From Haemonchus contortus (taxonomy: Eukaryota; Nematoda; Chromadorea; Rhabditida; Trichostrongylidae): 64,000 bases of DNA. The position numbers and the translations under genes are program-made. The stretch covers positions 34,896,005-34,960,004 of the forward strand of contig LS997567.1 in assembly GCA_000469685.2 (NCBI GenBank), given 5' to 3'. Below, in pieces: positions 54,400 to 64,000 of the stretch; positions within the stretch are counted from its first letter, which is position 1, and each line of letters starts with the position of its first letter. The notes under the pieces were generated by a model that saw only the letters and a list, made by a program, of their open reading frames with translations, was not told where the DNA came from and did not search any database.

Positions 54400-56220
54400 T
54401 ACAATACCCACCCTAATTATTCAAAAAAGGCGAAAAAGACGCGGATTCATGTCTTTTTCGACTTTTCTCTATAACTAGGTAGTTCAAAATTTGGAAAACT
54501 TCAATTTCTAAGTCCTCGGCCCACCGAAGTTCCTGGGGGTACGTCATTAGCGGTGACGCTCGCCATAATTATAATCAGAAGGTATTCTCCTCCATTGAAA
54601 GTGTTCAGTGAGTTGTAGGGCAGCTGCCATATTTCAAACTAAGCAGAAAGTAGACCTTAGCATTATTCATGCTTTACTGATCATTTTGATACCATTTTTT
54701 CCGAAATAGACGAATTCAATCGTGCACCACTCTTGAACGATGACGACTTTTTAATTTGAGAGATAGCAAATATGAGTTGGTTCCCAATGCTAGTAAATGA
54801 TCTACCTACTCTTCAGAAATAGCGCTTCCCTACAGTATGCATATTGTATGCACGAGTTCAATAGTAAAGGCGTTTTTATCGTCCAAATTCCGGTTTGTGG
54901 CATATTTTCGCACAAAGCACACGTTTTCTTGCGTTTTTAAGTAGGATTTTCGACGTTCATGAGGAAGTTACGCCTATCATCGAAAGTATTCATATTAACT
55001 TTTTGTGAACAACCACGGATATGAAGAATAGTTACTTGTTTGGATCCCCAGGCTTCATGAATAGCTTCCGATCTCAGCATAAAGCACAGGAGACTGAACC
55101 ACATATTTTTTATTTGAAGAAAACATATGAAATCCTACACCGTTGAAATCCACTTCCAAAAAACTATTCAGCGGTATAAAAATCACTCAACGAATCACAC
55201 TTCGAATTAACACTTTTAGCACCATATTTCCATTCTACTCCGCCACTCGACCACTCGAATAGGCATGTGGCTCGAGTGGCCGAGGCAGCATATTGATTGA
55301 TTGCCTGTTTGCTCTGATGTGCGCCATCAATCGAACATTCTTAGAAATTTGCTCTTGTGATTGAATGTGCACAATTCTGACACACTCTATGTATGTACAT
55401 ACATTCTAACACACACACACTTTTTGGAAATGGATTTCAACGGTGTAGGATTTCATACGTTTACTTCAAATAAAAAATATGTGGTTCAGACTCCTGTGTT
55501 TTGAGCTGAGATCGGAAGCTATTTTTGAAGCCTGAGGATCCAAACAAGTAACTATCCATCACATCCATGGTTGTAGCGTAACTTCCTCATAAACATCGAA
55601 AATCCTACTTGAAAACGCAAGAAAACGTGTGTTTTGTGCGAAAATATGCCGCAAACCGAAATTTGGACGATAAAACGCTTTTACTATTGAACTCGTGCAT
55701 ACAATATGCATACTGTAGGGAAGCGCTATTACTGAAGAATAGGTAGATCATTTACTAGCATTGGGAACCAACTCATATTTGCTATCTCTCAAATTAAAAA
55801 GTCGCTATCGTTCAAGAAAGGTGCACGACTGATTTCGTCCATCTCGGAAAAAAATGGTATCAAAATGATCAGTAAAGCATGAATAAAGCAAAGGTCTACT
55901 TTCTGCTTAGTTTTGAAATATGACAGCTGCCCTACAACTCACTGAATACTTTCAATGGAGGAGAATGCCTTCTGGTTATAATTATGGCGAGCGTCGCCGC
56001 TAATGACGTACCCCCAGGAACTTCGGTGGGCCGAGGACATTAAAATTGAAGTTTTCCAAATTTTAAACTCACCATTTTATAGACCTCGACGAGCTGAGTC
56101 TAACTATATGACTTAATACATGAAAAAAGGGTGAACTCACCTAGTTATAGAGAATAGACGAAAAAGACGCGAATCCGCGCCTTTTTCGCCTTTTTTTGAA
56201 TAATTAGGGTGGGTATTGTA
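54400..56220. mobile_element. Giant foldback element (1.8 kb palindrome)
   Basis: The left arm 54400-55162 and right arm 55421-56220 are reverse complements over their whole length, roughly 93 percent identical by eye, around a 258-base spacer. The ends read TACAATACCCACCCTAATTA and TAATTAGGGTGGGTATTGTA; taking TA as the target duplication gives CAATACCC inverted ends as in Tc1/mariner-type elements. No ORF of note lies in the arms. The right arm carries an extra 68 bp (about 56066-56133) bounded by direct repeats AACTCACC. A transcript across it would form dsRNA of about 760 bp. It could be a foldback transposon or an inverted duplication. Confidence 0.9.
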
Positions 56221-56236
56221 TGTGACACACGCACAA

Positions 56237-56355
56237 AAATACATACATACATACATACATACATACATACATACATACATACATACATACATACATACAT
56301 ACATCATACTACATACATACATACATACATACAATACATACAATACATACATACA

Positions 56356-56386
<31 letters not shown>

Positions 56387-56728
56387 CATAACATACATAC
56401 ATACATACATACATACATACATAACCATACATACATACATACATACATACATACATACATACATACCATACATACATACATTACATTACATACATATCAT
56501 ACATACATACAATACATACATACATACATACATACATACATACATACCATACATACAATAAAATACATACATACATACATACATACAATACATACATACA
56601 TACATACATACATACATACATACATACATACATACATACATACAATACATACATAATACATACATCATACATAACATACATACATACATACATACATACA
56701 TACATACATACATACATACATACATACA

Positions 56729-56759
<31 letters not shown>

Positions 56760-59700
56760 CATTAGAAAAACATACATACATACATACATACATACATACA
56801 ATACATACATACAATACATACATACATACATACATACATACATACATACATACATACATACATACATACATACATACATACATACATACATACATACATA
56901 CATACATACATACATACATACATACATACATACATACATACATACATACATACATACATACATACATACATACATACATACATACATACATACATACATA
57001 CATACATACATACATACATACATACATACATACATACATACATACATACATACATACATACATACATACATACATACATACATACATACATACATACATA
57101 CATACATACATACATACATACATACATACATACATACATACATACATACATACATACATACATACATACATACATACATACATACATACATACATACATA
57201 CATACATACATACATACATACATACATACATACATACATACATACATACATACATACATACATACATACATACATACATACATACATACATACATACATA
57301 CATACATACATACATACATACATACATACATACATACATACATACATACATACATACATACATACATACATACATACATACATACATACATACATACATA
57401 CATACATACATACATACATACATACATACATACATACATACATACATACATACATACATACATACATACATACATACATACATACATACATACATACATA
57501 CATACATACATACATACATACATACATACATACATACATACATACATACATACATACATACATACATACATACATACATACATACATACATACATACATA
57601 CATACATACATACATACATACATACATACATACATACATACATACATACATACATACATACATACATACATACATACATACATACATACATACATACATA
57701 CATACATACATACATACATACATACATACATACATACATACATACATACATACATACATACATACATACATACATACATACATACATACATACATACATA
57801 CATACATACATACATACATACATACATACATACATACATACATACATACATACATACATACATACATACATACATACATACATACATACATACATACATA
57901 CATACATACATACATACATACATACATACATACATACATACATACATACATACATACATACATACATACATACATACATACATACATACATACATACATA
58001 CATACATACATACATACATACATACATACATACATACATACATACATACATACATACATACATACATACATACATACATACATACATACATACATACATA
58101 CATACATACATACATACATACATACATACATACATACATACATACATACATACATACATACATACATACATACATACATACATACATACATACATACATA
58201 CATACATACATACATACATACATACATACATACATACATACATACATACATACATACATACATACATACATACATACATACATACATACATACATACATA
58301 CATACATACATACATACATACATACATACATACATACATACATACATACATACATACATACATACATACATACATACATACATACATACATACATACATA
58401 CATACATACATACATACATACATACATACATACATACATACATACATACATACATACATACATACATACATACATACATACATACATACATACATACATA
58501 CATACATACATACATACATACATACATACATACATACATACATACATACATACATACATACATACATACATACATACATACATACATACATACATACATA
58601 CATACATACATACATACATACATACATACATACATACATACATACATACATACATACATACATACATACATACATACATACATACATACATACATACATA
58701 CATACATACATACATACATACATACATACATACATACATACATACATACATACATACATACATACATACATACATACATACATACATACATACATACATA
58801 CATACATACATACATACATACATACATACATACATACATACATACATACATACATACATACATACATACATACATACATACATACATACATACATACATA
58901 CATACATACATACATACATACATACATACATACATACATACATACATACATACATACATACATACATACATACATACATACATACATACATACATACATA
59001 CATACATACATACATACATACATACATACATACATACATACATACATACATACATACATACATACATACATACATACATACATACATACATACATACATA
59101 CATACATACATACATACATACATACATACATACATACATACATACATACATACATACATACATACATACATACATACATACATACATACATACATACATA
59201 CATACATACATACATACATACATACATACATACATACATACATACATACATACATACATACATACATACATACATACATACATACATACATACATACATA
59301 CATACATACATACATACATACATACATACATACATACATACATACATACATACATACATACATACATACATACATACATACATACATACATACATACATA
59401 CATACATACATACATACATACATACATACATACATACATACATACATACATACATACATACATACATACATACATACATACATACATACATACATACATA
59501 CATACATACATACATACATACATACATACATACATACATACATACATACATACATACATACATACATACATACATACATACATACATACATACATACATA
59601 CATACATACATACATACATACATACATACATACATACATACATACATACATACATACATACATACATACATACATACATACATACATACATACATACATA

Positions 59701-62614
59701 CATACATACATACATACATACATACATACATACATACATACATACATACATACATACATACATACATACATACATACATACATACATACATACATACATA
59801 CATACATACATACATACATACATACATACATACATACATACATACATACATACATACATACATACATACATACATACATACATACATACATACATACATA
59901 CATACATACATACATACATACATACATACATACATACATACATACATACATACATACATACATACATACATACATACATACATACATACATACATACATA
60001 CATACATACATACATACATACATACATACATACATACATACATACATACATACATACATACATACATACATACATACATACATACATACATACATACATA
60101 CATACATACATACATACATACATACATACATACATACATACATACATACATACATACATACATACATACATACATACATACATACATACATACATACATA
60201 CATACATACATACATACATACATACATACATACATACATACATACATACATACATACATACATACATACATACATACATACATACATACATACATACATA
60301 CATACATACATACATACATACATACATACATACATACATACATACATACATACATACATACATACATACATACATACATACATACATACATACATACATA
60401 CATACATACATACATACATACATACATACATACATACATACATACATACATACATACATACATACATACATACATACATACATACATACATACATACATA
60501 CATACATACATACATACATACATACATACATACATACATACATACATACATACATACATACATACATACATACATACATACATACATACATACATACATA
60601 CATACATACATACATACATACATACATACATACATACATACATACATACATACATACATACATACATACATACATACATACATACATACATACATACATA
60701 CATACATACATACATACATACATACATACATACATACATACATACATACATACATACATACATACATACATACATACATACATACATACATACATACATA
60801 CATACATACATACATACATACATACATACATACATACATACATACATACATACATACATACATACATACATACATACATACATACATACATACATACATA
60901 CATACATACATACATACATACATACATACATACATACATACATACATACATACATACATACATACATACATACATACATACATACATACATACATACATA
61001 CATACATACATACATACATACATACATACATACATACATACATACATACATACATACATACATACATACATACATACATACATACATACATACATACATA
61101 CATACATACATACATACATACATACATACATACATACATACATACATACATACATACATACATACATACATACATACATACATACATACATACATACATA
61201 CATACATACATACATACATACATACATACATACATACATACATACATACATACATACATACATACATACATACATACATACATACATACATACATACATA
61301 CATACATACATACATACATACATACATACATACATACATACATACATACATACATACATACATACATACATACATACATACATACATACATACATACATA
61401 CATACATACATACATACATACATACATACATACATACATACATACATACATACATACATACATACATACATACATACATACATACATACATACATACATA
61501 CATACATACATACATACATACATACATACATACATACATACATACATACATACATACATACATACATACATACATACATACATACATACATACATACATA
61601 CATACATACATACATACATACATACATACATACATACATACATACATACATACATACATACATACATACATACATACATACATACATACATACATACATA
61701 CATACATACATACATACATACATACATACATACATACATACATACATACATACATACATACATACATACATACATACATACATACATACATACATACATA
61801 CATACATACATACATACATACATACATACATACATACATACATACATACATACATACATACATACATACATACATACATACATACATACATACATACATA
61901 CATACATACATACATACATACATACATACATACATACATACATACATACATACATACATACATACATACATACATACATACATACATACATACATACATA
62001 CATACATACATACATACATACATACATACATACATACATACATACATACATACATACATACATACATACATACATACATACATACATACATACATACATA
62101 CATACATACATACATACATACATACATACATACATACATACATACATACATACATACATACATACATACATACATACATACATACATACATACATACATA
62201 CATACATACATACATACATACATACATACATACATACATACATACATACATACATACATACATACATACATACATACATACATACATACATACATACATA
62301 CATACATACATACATACATACATACATACATACATACATACATACATACATACATACATACATACATACATACATACATACATACATACATACATACATA
62401 CATACATACATACATACATACATACATACATACATACATACATACATACATACATACATACATACATACATACATACATACATACATACATACATACATA
62501 CATACATACATACATACATACATACATACATACATACATACATACATACATACATACATACATACATACATACATACATACATACATACATACATACATA
62601 CATACATACATACA

Positions 62615-62646
<32 letters not shown>

Positions 62647-64000
62647 CATACATACATACATACATACATACATACATACATACATACATACATACATACA
62701 TACATACATACATACATACATACATACATACATACATACATACATACATACATACATACATACATACATACATACATACATACATACATACATACATACA
62801 TACATACATACATACATACATACATACATACATACATACATACATACATACATACATACATACATACATACATACATACATACATACATACATACATACA
62901 TACATACATACATACATACATACATACATACATACATACATACATACATACATACATACATACATACATACATACATACATACATACATACATACATACA
63001 TACATACATACATACATACATACATACATACATACATACATACATACATACATACATACATACATACATACATACATACATACATACATACATACATACA
63101 TACATACATACATACATACATACATACATACATACATACATACATACATACATACATACATACATACATACATACATACATACATACATACATACATACA
63201 TACATACATACATACATACATACATACATACATACATACATACATACATACATACATACATACATACATACATACATACATACATACATACATACATACA
63301 TACATACATACATACATACATACATACATACATACATACATACATACATACATCATACATACATACATACATACATACATACATACATACATACATACAT
63401 ACATACATACATACATACATACATACATACATACATACATACATACATACATACATACATACATACATACATACATACATACATACATACATACATACAT
63501 ACATACATACATACATACATACATACATACATACATACATACATACATACATACATACATACATACATACATACATACATACATACATACATACATACAT
63601 ACATACATACATACATACATACATACATACATACATACATACATACATACATACATACATACATACATACATACATACATACATACATACATACATACAT
63701 ACATACATACATACATACATACATACATACATACATACATACATACATACATACATACATACATACATACATACATACATACATACATACATACATACAT
63801 ACATACATACATACATACATACATACATACATACATACATACATACATACATACATACATACATACATACATACATACATACATACATACATACATACAT
63901 ACATACATACATACATACATACATACATACATACATACATACATACATACATACATACATACATACATACATACATACATACATACATACATACATACAT
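56237..64000. repeat. Giant (CATA)n tetranucleotide array, runs off the window
   Basis: From about 56237 to the right edge the sequence is (catacata)n. The first 580 bases (to about 56820) are imperfect, with single-base losses, TACC and AATAC variants. From about 56824 to 62640 I see no interruption at all, then one catatacat at about 62642, one catcat at about 63352, and otherwise perfect repeat to 64000. The total is more than 7.7 kb, over 1900 units. Because 12 bases make four codons without a stop (MYVC in the minus strand), frames thousands of codons long are open; they are not genes. Confidence 0.97.

Noticed and set aside
56481..63996. Open frames of about 2,200 to 2,500 codons reading (MYVC)n on the minus strand
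   Set aside because: They are an automatic result of a 4-base repeat without stop codons in these frames. There is no domain, no promoter, and the frames begin and end wherever the array is interrupted.

Overview
The window reads as nuclear DNA of a nematode, most likely a strongylid (clade V) parasite. The evidence is split genes with short phase-consistent introns ending in TTTCAG-like acceptors, an astacin zinc protease with two ShKT domains, acceptor sites just upstream of start codons as expected for spliced-leader trans-splicing, a GC-AG intron, and several kinds of transposon and foldback repeat. This is inference from gene content; no marker fixes the species. There is no prokaryotic operon, CRISPR array, rRNA or convincing intact tRNA.

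Layout. 1-3650: decayed retroelement-like sequence on the minus strand, with a 76-base hairpin and a dispersed repeat. 3650-6960: nothing identified. 6969-19746 (+): a complete 15-exon TMEM87-type Golgi membrane protein gene (507 aa by my splicing). Three transposons sit in three of its introns: a decayed RTE-type LINE (8135-11530), a dead mariner (12788-13931) and an apparently intact maT-like DD37D element (17313-18600). 19747-23185: intergenic repeats. 23301-30603 (+): a complete 9-exon TBCEL-type tubulin-chaperone-E-like gene (428 aa). Its last intron and its 3' flank each carry a 240-bp palindrome of one family. 30856-38043: repeats, a 668-bp non-autonomous transposon, one weak exon pair and a SINE-like fragment. 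38044-44797 (-): a complete 11-exon astacin/ShKT metalloprotease gene (429 aa). 47311-47451 (-): a 46-codon lysine-rich ORF. 48279-51308 (-): eight exons covering the C-terminal two thirds of an acyl-CoA-synthetase/4CL-like AMP-binding enzyme. The N-terminal part with the phosphate-binding loop was not found, and one splice donor is broken.

51309-64000 has no recognised gene. In order it holds dispersed repeats, a tandem array of imperfect CCGCCCA-containing units (53583-54360), a giant foldback element with arms of about 0.77 kb (54400-56220), and a (CATA)n tetranucleotide array that runs more than 7.7 kb to the window edge. Long open frames across that array are an artefact of the 4-base period.

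The genes do not form one pathway: Golgi membrane protein, tubulin chaperone-like protein, secreted protease and acyl-activating enzyme are ordinary neighbours. The unusual theme is how much DNA would fold back on itself as RNA: at least six palindromes of 57 bp to 1.8 kb, several inside introns or next to a stop codon.
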